This document shows, piece after piece, positions 1-6,379 of a stretch of 18,802 nucleotides of DNA (its first letter is position 1; each line of letters starts with the position of its first letter). A program made the translations under genes and the position numbers. The DNA is from an uncultured Selenomonadales bacterium (GTDB lineage: Bacteria; Bacillota; Negativicutes; Selenomonadales; Selenomonadaceae), in the NCBI GenBank assembly GCA_937877655.1, contig CALFJC010000145.1, positions 1 through 18,802 on the forward strand. The letters run 5' to 3'. Below the pieces are notes generated by a model that did not search any database, had not been told where the DNA came from, and saw only the letters and a list, made by a program, of their open reading frames with translations.

Positions 1-184
1 AGGCATTGAAAAAGGCATTGAAAAAGGTCGCGAAGAAGGTCGTGCTGAAGGTCGTGCGGAAGGTCGCACAGAAAGCAAATTGGAATTGGTGAGAAACTTT
101 TTGAAGGTCAAAACGCCGATTGAGTATATCGTAGCGGCAACAGGCTGGAGTGAAGAACAAATTTTGCGTCTCGCCAAGAATTAA
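1..184 (+). CDS. Rpn-family nuclease C-terminal tail (5' truncated by window)
   Basis: Only the last 60 codons are present; the reading frame enters at base 2 and stops at TAA 182-184. The visible protein starts with a Gly-Glu-Lys/Arg repeat (GIEKGIEKGREEGRAEGR and so on) and ends in a short helical tail, PIEYIVAATGWSEEQILRL. This combination is typical of the C-termini of Rpn/COG5464 recombination-promoting nucleases and putative transposases, whose PD-(D/E)XK domain would lie upstream of the window. The catalytic domain cannot be seen, so activity cannot be judged. It is nearly identical in sequence to the ORF that follows 12 bases later, so upstream there may be a full-length gene or another short tail-only ORF like its neighbour. 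Family assignment is from the tail alone. Confidence 0.6.
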   Translation, partial: GIEKGIEKGREEGRAEGRAEGRTESKLELVRNFLKVKTPIEYIVAATGWSEEQILRLAKN

Positions 185-196
185 TTCGGAGGAAAT

Positions 197-433
197 ATGA
201 TAATCACGGAGTACAACGAGCAATGGGCAATGGACGCGGCTTTTAACGACGGTCTTGAAGAAGGCATTGAAAAAGGCATTGAAAAAGGTCGCGAAGAAGG
301 TCGTGCTGAAGGTCGTACGGAAAGCAAATTGGAAATGGTGAAAAACCTTTTAAATGTCAAAACGCCGATTGAATATATCGTAGCGGCAACGGGCTGGAAC
401 GAAGAAACAATTTTGCGTCTCGCCGAAAAATGA
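197..433 (+). CDS. Short stand-alone copy of an Rpn-family C-terminal tail
   Basis: A 78-residue ORF with a good ribosome binding site (GGAGGA, 5 bases before ATG 197). Residues 1-19 (MIITEYNEQWAMDAAFNDG) lead into the charged GIEKGIEKGREEGRAEGR repeat. Residues about 54-78 repeat the PIEYIVAATGW...ILRLA tail of the preceding gene. Compared with that copy it lacks one four-residue unit (12 bases), which fits replication slippage or unequal exchange in the GGTCGTGCTGAA-type repeat. It has no nuclease domain. It could be a remnant left by partial gene duplication, or an internal-start product that binds or regulates the full protein. The intact start signal and frame argue that it may be translated. 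Function unknown. Confidence 0.6.
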   Translation: MIITEYNEQWAMDAAFNDGLEEGIEKGIEKGREEGRAEGRTESKLEMVKNLLNVKTPIEYIVAATGWNEETILRLAEK

Positions 434-446
434 TTCATAAAAATTT

Positions 447-476
447 TTCCTTGCACCGGCGCAGGGAATTTTTTTT
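447..476 (+). terminator. Intrinsic terminator after the Rpn-tail ORFs
   Basis: The stem TTCCTTGC (447-454) pairs with GCAGGGAA (461-468), with one G-U pair. The loop is ACCGGC and it is followed directly by eight T residues (469-476). It lies 14 bases after the stop codon at 433. Confidence 0.75.
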
Positions 477-484
477 GCTATAAT
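476..484 (+). promoter_or_regulatory. Extended -10 promoter for the GutM-like/PPase pair
   Basis: TGCTATAAT (476-484) is a perfect extended -10 element (TGn-TATAAT). It begins at the last T of the preceding terminator. No good -35 is seen at 17 bases, as is common for extended -10 promoters. Predicted transcription starts near 491, leaving a leader of only about 16 bases that contains the GGGAGGTGA ribosome binding site before ATG 507. Confidence 0.6.
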
Positions 485-506
485 AAAATTCGGGAGGTGA
501 ATTGAA

Positions 507-896
507 ATGACATTAAGCGATTTTCTCGGAATTTTTTTCTTGCTGATGGTGATTCAAGCAATCGGGACGCATTTGCAAGTTAGAAAATATCGAAAGTCGG
601 TCAGCCGCTTGCATAAACTTGGAAATATCGGAGTGGGCGCAAAACGCGGCAAGCTCGGCGGCGGAAATATCGTAATTATTTCTTGCAAAGGCGATGGGAC
701 AATAACGGGCGCGGAAGAAATGAAGGGCATGACGATTTTTGCGGGCTTTAAAGAAATTCCAAACATTGTCGGGAAAAATATTTACGATTTAAAAAGCGAA
801 TATCAATCGGACGAGAAAAAAAATAAGGCGTATTTGCAGGCGATTGAGGCATTGGAAAATCGGTTAAAAAATGATTCGGGAGGCGAAAAATCATGA
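507..896 (+). CDS. GutM-like (glucitol operon activator family) membrane protein
   Basis: A 129-residue protein. Residues 4-22 form a hydrophobic, probably membrane-inserted helix. They are followed by a basic stretch (RKYRK) and a compact domain with IGVGAKRG (41-48) and MKGMTIFAGFKEIP (72-85). These match the conserved layout of GutM/SrlM, the accessory activator of the E. coli glucitol operon, in both order and length (about 120 residues). No sugar-uptake or glucitol genes are nearby, so the glucitol role should not be transferred. The ribosome binding site GGGAGGTGA is strong. The stop overlaps the next start by 4 nt (ATGA at 893-896), which implies translational coupling with the pyrophosphatase-like gene. 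How GutM-type proteins act is poorly known, so the family call is firmer than any function. Confidence 0.65.
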   Translation: MTLSDFLGIFFLLMVIQAIGTHLQVRKYRKSVSRLHKLGNIGVGAKRGKLGGGNIVIISCKGDGTITGAEEMKGMTIFAGFKEIPNIVGKNIYDLKSEYQSDEKKNKAYLQAIEALENRLKNDSGGEKS

Positions 897-1966
897 GGGC
901 ATTGAAATTTTTTCTGCGAATGTGGGGCTTTATCGTCGGAATGGTTTTGACGTTCGCGGCTTTGCCAGTCGGTGAGTGTAAATTTGATGTCGATGATATT
1001 CGCTCGGCTTTTATCGAGGAAGTCGAAGAAGTCTCCAAAACAACTTACGTTATCGGACATACTTGTCCCGATTCCGATACGGTTTGTTCCGCGATTGCCT
1101 ATGCAAATCTCAAAAAACAGCTCAATATCAAGTGCGAGGCGCGAATTTCGGGCGAAATTAACAAGGAAAGCGACTTTATCTTGAAATATTTCGACGTTCC
1201 TGTTCCAAAAATCTTGGAAAATGCGGCGGGAAAAAATATTATTCTCGTCGACCACAATGTTTCCGCGCAGGCGATTAACGGAATTGAAAATGCGAGCATC
1301 TTGGAAATTATTGATCATCACAATCTTTTTGGCGACATAAAATCCAAAAATCCCGTGTTTTATCTGTCAATGCCCGTAGGATGCACGGCAACGATTGTTT
1401 GGCTGTGTTATCGGCAAAACAACGTTGCGATTGATAAAAAAATGGCGGGGATAATGTTCGGAGCGATTTTATCTGACACGGACAATTTACGTTCGGCGAA
1501 TACTACAAATTTGGACAGAGAAGCGGCGCAAAATCTTCAAAAAATCGCGGCGATTGACGACGGAAATAAATTTTTCATGGAAATGGAGCGCGAATTTACG
1601 AATTATGACGGAATAAGTGCGCGAGAAATAATTTTTACGGATTTTAAGGAGTTCTGCGCGGGAAATTTGCGTTGCGGTTGGTCGACGGTCGCGACTTTGA
1701 ATGTTGCGGAGCGCGAAAAAATAAAAATGCGGCTTGATAATTTCATGAAAAACTTTTTCGCAGAACAAAATCTGGACATGTTCTTTATAAAAATTCATGA
1801 GATAGAAAATTACTCGGCGGAAATGCTTTGTTACGGCAAAGGCGCGACAGAAATTTTATCGGAGGCTTTGGGAACGAAAAATTTTATCTTGAAAAAAAAT
1901 CTTCCGAACAAAAAAATCGCACGCGCAATTACTTCAACGATAGAAAATTTGCGAACGGCGGCTTAA
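893..1966 (+). CDS. Family II (Mn-dependent) inorganic pyrophosphatase homologue with N-terminal signal/anchor
   Basis: A 357-residue DHH/DHHA2 protein. Metal-binding residues of family II pyrophosphatases are all present: H56, D60 and D62 in GHTCPDSDTVCSAIAYA, D120 in VDHN, D141-H142-H143, and D195 in AILSDTDN. PVGCTATIV (161-169) matches the family's PVGCT motif. Two things are odd. First, about 47 residues precede the usual start, and residues 3-27 are basic then hydrophobic like a signal peptide or membrane anchor, whereas family II enzymes are normally cytoplasmic and about 310 residues long. Second, the C-terminal substrate-binding SRKKQ signature reads ILKKN (332-336), so the arginine is missing. 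ATG 893 has its own GGGAGGC site and no better start lies downstream before the catalytic domain. It may hydrolyse pyrophosphate or a related phosphoester; location and substrate are uncertain. Confidence 0.75.
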   Translation: MRALKFFLRMWGFIVGMVLTFAALPVGECKFDVDDIRSAFIEEVEEVSKTTYVIGHTCPDSDTVCSAIAYANLKKQLNIKCEARISGEINKESDFILKYFDVPVPKILENAAGKNIILVDHNVSAQAINGIENASILEIIDHHNLFGDIKSKNPVFYLSMPVGCTATIVWLCYRQNNVAIDKKMAGIMFGAILSDTDNLRSANTTNLDREAAQNLQKIAAIDDGNKFFMEMEREFTNYDGISAREIIFTDFKEFCAGNLRCGWSTVATLNVAEREKIKMRLDNFMKNFFAEQNLDMFFIKIHEIENYSAEMLCYGKGATEILSEALGTKNFILKKNLPNKKIARAITSTIENLRTAA

Positions 1967-1971
1967 AAAAA

Positions 1972-2002
1972 TCCCTCTCGAATTTGAGAGGGAAATTTTT
2001 TT
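1972..2002. terminator. Bidirectional intrinsic terminator between PPase-like gene and aldolase
   Basis: A perfect 8-bp stem, TCCCTCTC (1972-1979) with GAGAGGGA (1986-1993), and a 6-base loop. A run of A lies on the left (1964-1971) and a T run on the right (1996-2002). It can terminate the plus-strand gene ending at 1966 and the minus-strand aldolase ending at 2012. Confidence 0.85.
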
Positions 2003-2011
2003 GCGAAGAAA

Positions 2012-2857
2012 TCATTTCGTAAGAAGATTGATATAGTGGCGCAAAACGTTGCGAATTGCTTCATCTGCGGCTTGCTGAACGCGCATGTAACTTTTGAGAG
2101 TTTCATTTTGAACAACGTTAATTGCGGCGTCGCGGGCGGCTGTCGTAAATTCGGTGAAGACATTAACTTTGCTGATACCTTCTTTGACGGCGCGTTTTAA
2201 ATTTTCGTCGCCGGTGCCGGAGCCGCCGTGCAAAACCAGCGGGACGGGAACAGCGGCGGCAAGTTCTTTAAGGCGCGTGAAATTCAGTTCGGGATTCTTA
2301 TTGTTTTTATAAACGCCGTGACTTGTGCCGATTGAAACCGCAAGCGAATCGACGCCCGTTTTCTCGACAAAAGCCGCCGCCTCGTCAACTCGCGTATAAA
2401 TCGTTTCGACTTCTTCCATTTCGGTCGGACTTTCGGTTGTGCCGCCGACGTGCCCGATCTCCGCCTCAATATCGACGCCGTGCGCGTGTGCAAAATCGGC
2501 GGCTTCCTTCGTCAATCGAACATTTTCTTCAAAAGGATTCATTGACGCATCAATCATGACGGAATTAAATCCGAGTTCGACGGCGCGTTTGAGGTAGGAA
2601 AAATCTTCGCCGTGATCCAGATGCAAAGCGACGGGAACTTTGACACTGTCCGCCATTAATTTTCCGACTGCCGCCGCTTCTTCCAACGAAATTAAATGTT
2701 TGTGAGCCTGCGCGAAGGATAATAAAATCGGCGCGTCGAGCTCCTGCGCGGTTTGAACAAAATCGCGGGCGGAATTCAAATCCCAAAAGTCGGGAGCAAC
2801 TACGCCGTAACGATTTTTTTTCGCCGCCGTCAAAATTTCCTTAGTTCTCGTCAACAT
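2012..2857 (-). CDS. fba: Class II fructose-bisphosphate aldolase (ketose-bisphosphate aldolase family)
   Basis: A 281-residue enzyme of the short class II type (FbaA of Bacillus, GatY/KbaY). It should cleave fructose-1,6-bisphosphate to dihydroxyacetone phosphate and glyceraldehyde-3-phosphate with a zinc ion. The proton-transfer and zinc residues are visible: D81-H82 in LDHGED, the EIGHVGG segment (133-139), H180 in SIGTSHGVYK, and H210 in LHGGSGTG followed by the phosphate-binding KVNVFTE loop (230-236). The N-terminus reads APDFWDLNSA where most FBAs have an AFN...NLE-type sequence, so another ketose-bisphosphate specificity is possible. Its position downstream of rpoE and pyrG mirrors the Bacillus fbaA locus and supports the glycolytic assignment. 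The ATG has AGGAGA 8-9 bases upstream, and the gene has its own promoter. Confidence 0.85.
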   Translation of the reverse strand: MLTRTKEILTAAKKNRYGVVAPDFWDLNSARDFVQTAQELDAPILLSFAQAHKHLISLEEAAAVGKLMADSVKVPVALHLDHGEDFSYLKRAVELGFNSVMIDASMNPFEENVRLTKEAADFAHAHGVDIEAEIGHVGGTTESPTEMEEVETIYTRVDEAAAFVEKTGVDSLAVSIGTSHGVYKNNKNPELNFTRLKELAAAVPVPLVLHGGSGTGDENLKRAVKEGISKVNVFTEFTTAARDAAINVVQNETLKSYMRVQQAADEAIRNVLRHYINLLTK

Positions 2858-2885
2858 TTTCAGCCTCTCCTTAAAATTTTTTTAA

Positions 2886-2914
2886 ATTATAGCCCGCGCA
2901 GGTTTTCGTTTCAA
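2886..2914 (-). promoter_or_regulatory. Vegetative promoter of the aldolase gene
   Basis: On the minus strand, TTGAAA (2914-2909), a 17-base spacer, then TATAAT (2891-2886). This is a near-consensus sigma-A promoter about 30 bases upstream of the start codon, so the aldolase can be transcribed independently of pyrG. Confidence 0.8.
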
Positions 2915-2971
2915 TTACAAAACATTTTCTTTTGTAAAAATGATTATTTGCCGCCGAAAACTTTTACCGAT

Positions 2972-3003
2972 AAAAAAGCGGAAGACTTTTAAAAGTCTCC
3001 CGC
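2972..3003 (-). terminator. Intrinsic terminator of pyrG
   Basis: Read on the minus strand, GCGG, one mismatch, then AGACTTTT pairs with AAAAGTCT, mismatch, CCGC, followed by six T residues. In plus coordinates the stem is 2978-3003 and the T-run strand is 2972-2977. It lies between the pyrG stop (3013) and the aldolase promoter (2914). Confidence 0.8.
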
Positions 3004-3012
3004 CGAAATTTT

Positions 3013-4629
3013 TTATTGATATTTGAGTTTCAAAGCCGCGCCGACAAAATCTCTGAACAAAGGATGCGGATGATTCGGGCGCGATTTTAATTCGGGATGA
3101 AATTGACAGCCCACAAACCAAGGATGAATTTTTTTATCCAATTCGATTATCTCAACCAAGCTGTCGTCGGGCAAAACGCCCGCAATAATCATGCCGTGTT
3201 CCTTGAAAATTTCTCGGAACTTGTTGTTGAATTCAAAGCGATGACGATGACGTTCGCTGATATTTTCCGCGCCGTAAGCCGCCGCCGTGTGAGTTTCGGG
3301 CAAAACTTTGCAAGGATACGCGCCGAGCCGCATTGTACCGCCCTTTTCGGTGACGGAAAGTTGAGAATCCATCAGCGCGATAACGGGATAATCGGTTTCG
3401 GGATTAAATTCTGTGGAATTTGCGTCGGCGAAGTTGCAAACGTTGCGGGCAAACTCAATCGCGGCGCATTGCATACCCAAGCACAAGCCGAAGAACGGAA
3501 TTTTATTCACGCGAGCAAAATTTATCGCCTTAATTTTTCCTTCAATGCCCCTGTCGCCGAAGCCGCCCGGTACCAAAATTCCTCTGCAACCGCTGAAAAT
3601 TTCTTCCAAATCAACGTCGGGTGCCTCAATCTTTTCCGCATTGACGAAATTTATTTTGACTTTCGCAGAATGTTCAATGCCCGCATGATGAAGAGCCTCG
3701 ACAACCGAAATATAAGCGTCGGGCAACTCGACATATTTTCCGACCAACGCGATTTTAATTGTGCGGTCGGGATTTTTTATTTTGTGAACCATGAGCCGCC
3801 ACTCGTCAAGCTTGGGCGGAGCTTGCGGCAGATTTAATTTGTTCAAAATAATTTTGTCGAGCCCTTCGCTCTCCATAATCAAAGGGACTTCATAAATCGT
3901 TGCCGCCGTCCGATTTTCTATAACGGCGTTTTCGTCCACGTCGCAGAAAAGCGCAATTTTTTTCTTGAGTTCGCGAGTAATGGGATAATCCGTCCTGCAA
4001 ACCAAAATATCGGGCTGAATTCCAATCGCCCGCAATTCTTTGACGCTGTGTTGAGTAGGTTTTGTTTTCAATTCGCCCGCCGCGCCGATATAAGGCAACA
4101 AAGTTACGTGAATATAAAGTGCGTCATTTTTCCCGACTTCCTTTTTGACTTGACGAATTGCCTCGATAAACGGCAGACTTTCAATGTCTCCGACAGTGCC
4201 GCCGACTTCGGTTATCACGACGTCCGCCTTATCTTTTTCGGCGACGGCGTAGACGCGAGCTTTAATTTCGTTGGTGACGTGCGGAATCACTTGCACGGTC
4301 GAGCCGAGATAATCGCCCCTGCGTTCTTTGGACAAAACCGACCAATAAACTTTGCCCGTCGTGGTGTTGGAGTGCTTGCTTAGATTAATATCGATGAATC
4401 TTTCGTAATGTCCCAAATCGAGATCTGTTTCCGCGCCGTCGTCGGTCACGAAAACTTCACCGTGCTGATACGGGCTCATTGTGCCGGGGTCAATGTTAAT
4501 GTAAGGATCAAATTTTTGAATCGTAACTTTCAGCCCGCGGCTTTTGAGAAGTCTGCCGAGCGACGCCGCAGTAATTCCTTTGCCGAGCGATGAAACTACT
4601 CCGCCGGTCACAAAAATATATTTAGCCAT
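3013..4629 (-). CDS. pyrG: CTP synthase
   Basis: A 538-residue, full-length enzyme making CTP from UTP, ATP and glutamine, the last step of pyrimidine nucleotide synthesis. The N-terminal synthetase half begins with MAKYIFVTGGVVSSLGKG, carrying the nucleotide-binding loop at 11-20, and includes YLGSTVQVIPHVTNEIK and the EVGGTVGDIES segment (141-151). The C-terminal class I glutamine amidotransferase half has the nucleophile C383 in GLCLGMQ and the H511/E513 pair in CQFHPELKSRP. ATG 4629 follows GGAGGA. In Bacillus, pyrG is controlled by CTP-dependent reiterative transcription with a leader attenuator. The leader here is short (about 45 bases) and shows neither a G-run start nor a terminator, so that mechanism is not evident. 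It lies downstream of rpoE, as in Bacillus. Confidence 0.97.
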   Translation of the reverse strand: MAKYIFVTGGVVSSLGKGITAASLGRLLKSRGLKVTIQKFDPYINIDPGTMSPYQHGEVFVTDDGAETDLDLGHYERFIDINLSKHSNTTTGKVYWSVLSKERRGDYLGSTVQVIPHVTNEIKARVYAVAEKDKADVVITEVGGTVGDIESLPFIEAIRQVKKEVGKNDALYIHVTLLPYIGAAGELKTKPTQHSVKELRAIGIQPDILVCRTDYPITRELKKKIALFCDVDENAVIENRTAATIYEVPLIMESEGLDKIILNKLNLPQAPPKLDEWRLMVHKIKNPDRTIKIALVGKYVELPDAYISVVEALHHAGIEHSAKVKINFVNAEKIEAPDVDLEEIFSGCRGILVPGGFGDRGIEGKIKAINFARVNKIPFFGLCLGMQCAAIEFARNVCNFADANSTEFNPETDYPVIALMDSQLSVTEKGGTMRLGAYPCKVLPETHTAAAYGAENISERHRHRFEFNNKFREIFKEHGMIIAGVLPDDSLVEIIELDKKIHPWFVGCQFHPELKSRPNHPHPLFRDFVGAALKLKYQ

Positions 4630-4680
4630 TTTGTCCTCCGAAGTTCGGTAAATTTTTTAGAGCGTGTTGGTAAATTCAAA

Positions 4681-4686
4681 ATTATA
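4681..4686 (-). promoter_or_regulatory. Probable -10 element upstream of pyrG
   Basis: A perfect TATAAT on the minus strand, 51 bases before the pyrG start. No convincing -35 is found at 16-18 bases (GCCGAA lies there), so this is a weak or activator-dependent promoter at best. Confidence 0.4.
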
Positions 4687-4705
4687 ACGTGACGAGGGAT
4701 TTTTT

Positions 4706-4738
4706 CGGCTGACGAGGCGTAAACAACGAAGTCAGGCG
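4706..4738. repeat. Imperfect inverted repeat between rpoE and pyrG
   Basis: CGGCTGAC (4706-4713) and GTCAGGCG (4731-4738) are complementary with one mismatch. A nested CGT/ACG pair lies in the loop. No T-run follows on either strand, so it is not a standard terminator. It lies just upstream of the pyrG -10, where it could be an operator or a leftover hairpin. Confidence 0.35.
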
Positions 4739-4776
4739 GAAAAATAACCGTCACTGTCAGAGTTTACAAACAGCCC

Positions 4777-5052
4777 CTAGGAACTTGCCTTGACGGTTTT
4801 TGCTGAACGACGTTTGGTTTCGGGCGGGTACCAATCGGTTAAGCCCCAAAGTCCTTCGCCGATATGTTGAAAGCGACTGTCCATGTTAATCATCGTGTAA
4901 ATTTCGGAAATAGCCGCCGCCTCGTTTTGGACGGTCTTATTTTTTTGGGCGATAATTTCGCGAATCAATTTCTTAAAATGAAGCGGATTTTCTTTGCCCG
5001 ATTCGCTCAAAATTTGATAGGCAAGATCGACTTCAGAAATATTTTCTTCCAT
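4777..5052 (-). CDS. rpoE: RNA polymerase delta subunit, short form lacking the acidic tail
   Basis: A 91-residue protein that is essentially one HARE-HTH domain: VDLAYQIL (9-16), PLHFKKLIREI (22-32), then AAAISEIYTMINMDSRFQHIGEGLWGLTDWYP (about 45-76). Delta is the small Firmicutes RNA polymerase subunit that lowers nonspecific nucleic-acid binding and speeds enzyme recycling. In Bacillus it has about 170 residues, half of which form a highly acidic disordered tail. Here the protein stops just after the folded domain with a short basic tail (KRRSAKTVK), so the tail-dependent activity is probably absent. The start ATG overlaps the stop of the upstream transpeptidase gene by one base (TAATG), with AGGAGGA inside that gene, so the two are translationally coupled. 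Order and fold both support the call. Confidence 0.85.
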   Translation of the reverse strand: MEENISEVDLAYQILSESGKENPLHFKKLIREIIAQKNKTVQNEAAAISEIYTMINMDSRFQHIGEGLWGLTDWYPPETKRRSAKTVKASS

Positions 5053-6356
5053 TAAAGAGTTCCTCCTAAATTTTCCAAAGAATCAATGACGCAAGCGCAA
5101 CCGGGCTTAATGTTTTGCATGACGAAAAGCATTTTATCGTTTGGCAAGCCGACACAACCGCCCGTCCAAGGTTTATTTGTTCCGAAGCAATGCATGAACA
5201 ACGCCGCGCCTTTGCCGGGAATGCAATCGGGATTGTAACCCATATTCAAGCCGTAAAGATAATGCGGATTGTAATCAATCAAATGTTCGCTGTATCTTGT
5301 CTCGAAATTGGCGGGAGCCTCGCGAATGTCGACGAATTGATTATATTTGTAATCCCAATCGCCCGACCAGTAATGATTTTCGTTGACTTGAACGTAAGGA
5401 ATTGCACAACCCGGGTCGGGCAAAATTCCGAAGGCGAAATCGAAATAAAAAGTTCCGACGGGAGTTTTATTGTCGCCTTCTTTGACTTTGCCGAGCCCGT
5501 TCCTGCCGATAAAACCGGGCGTCGTCATAATTTGTTCCCATTGTCCGAGATAATTTTTTTCGTGCATGGAAATCCAAGCGGTCGTACCTTGAATGCCCGC
5601 GACGACAACCATTTGATTTGAATTTTTCGCGGCGGACAGATTTTTAACCCACTGCGGAGAAGGTGTAGCCTGCACGGGTATCGTACCGCCAAGCTTGTTG
5701 ATTGAGTCAATGACGCACACGCAATCTTTCTTGACATGTTGCATGACGAACCGCATTTTATCTTCGGGAATACTGACGGAGCCGCCCGTAGCCGTCTTGC
5801 CGGGTTCATTGCAACGCAAATATAACGAAAAACCTTTGCCGGGCTTGCCTTCCGAATTGTAACTGATATTCAGCGCGTAAAGATATGCCGGGTTGAAGTC
5901 GATTAAATGCTCGCTGTTTTCGTAGTCGAAATTGGCAGGAACATTGCGCACGTCAACCAACTGATTGTATTTATATTCCAAATCGCCCGACCAATAGTGA
6001 TTTTCGTTGACTTGCAAATAGGGAATGGAACAGCCGGGGTCGGGAGCGATACCAAAAGCATAATTGAATGTGAAGGTGCCGCGTGGAGATTTTCCGTCGC
6101 CCTGTTTGGTTTTGCCGATACCTTTTCTGCCGACAAATCCCGCCGTCTCCATAATTTGTTCCCAATCGCCCGAAGAATTTTTTTCATGCATGGAAACCAA
6201 AGCGTCCGAATCTTTGATCCAAGCAACGACAACCATTTGATTTGAATTTTTCGCGGCGGGAAGATTTTTAATCCATTGCGGCGAAGGAGTAGCCGCCGTT
6301 GCCGTTTGACAAAGGAAAATCATCATCGCCACCAATCCCAAAAAAATTTTTCGCAT
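5052..6356 (-). CDS. Secreted tandem YkuD-type L,D-transpeptidase; first domain inactive-looking
   Basis: A 434-residue protein with a signal peptide (1-21, ending TATA before ATPSPQW). Two copies of one domain follow at about 24-226 and 231-434, offset by 208 residues and both opening TPSPQW.KNL.AAKNSNQ. The fold matches the YkuD/COG3786-type L,D-transpeptidases, which crosslink or modify peptidoglycan in the envelope through a Cys-His pair. In the second domain MHC...TGGCVGLP gives H389 and C401. In the first domain the same places hold R181 and S193 (TGGSVSIP), so it should lack transpeptidase activity and may bind wall substrate instead. ATG 6356 has GGGAGGG upstream. It lies 23 bases after argS and one base over rpoE, interrupting the otherwise Bacillus-like argS-rpoE-pyrG order. 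Confidence 0.8.
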   Translation of the reverse strand: MRKIFLGLVAMMIFLCQTATAATPSPQWIKNLPAAKNSNQMVVVAWIKDSDALVSMHEKNSSGDWEQIMETAGFVGRKGIGKTKQGDGKSPRGTFTFNYAFGIAPDPGCSIPYLQVNENHYWSGDLEYKYNQLVDVRNVPANFDYENSEHLIDFNPAYLYALNISYNSEGKPGKGFSLYLRCNEPGKTATGGSVSIPEDKMRFVMQHVKKDCVCVIDSINKLGGTIPVQATPSPQWVKNLSAAKNSNQMVVVAGIQGTTAWISMHEKNYLGQWEQIMTTPGFIGRNGLGKVKEGDNKTPVGTFYFDFAFGILPDPGCAIPYVQVNENHYWSGDWDYKYNQFVDIREAPANFETRYSEHLIDYNPHYLYGLNMGYNPDCIPGKGAALFMHCFGTNKPWTGGCVGLPNDKMLFVMQNIKPGCACVIDSLENLGGTL

Positions 6357-6379
6357 AAAAATTCCCTCCCAAAAAATTT

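Noticed and set aside
1..330. CRISPR-like repeats in the charged tail region
   Set aside because: The short repeats (GGTCGTGCTGAA and GGCATTGAAAAA types) are coding and contiguous, with no spacers.
4630..4690. CTP-sensing attenuator leader for pyrG
   Set aside because: The leader is only about 45 bases, and no G-rich start or leader terminator can be seen.
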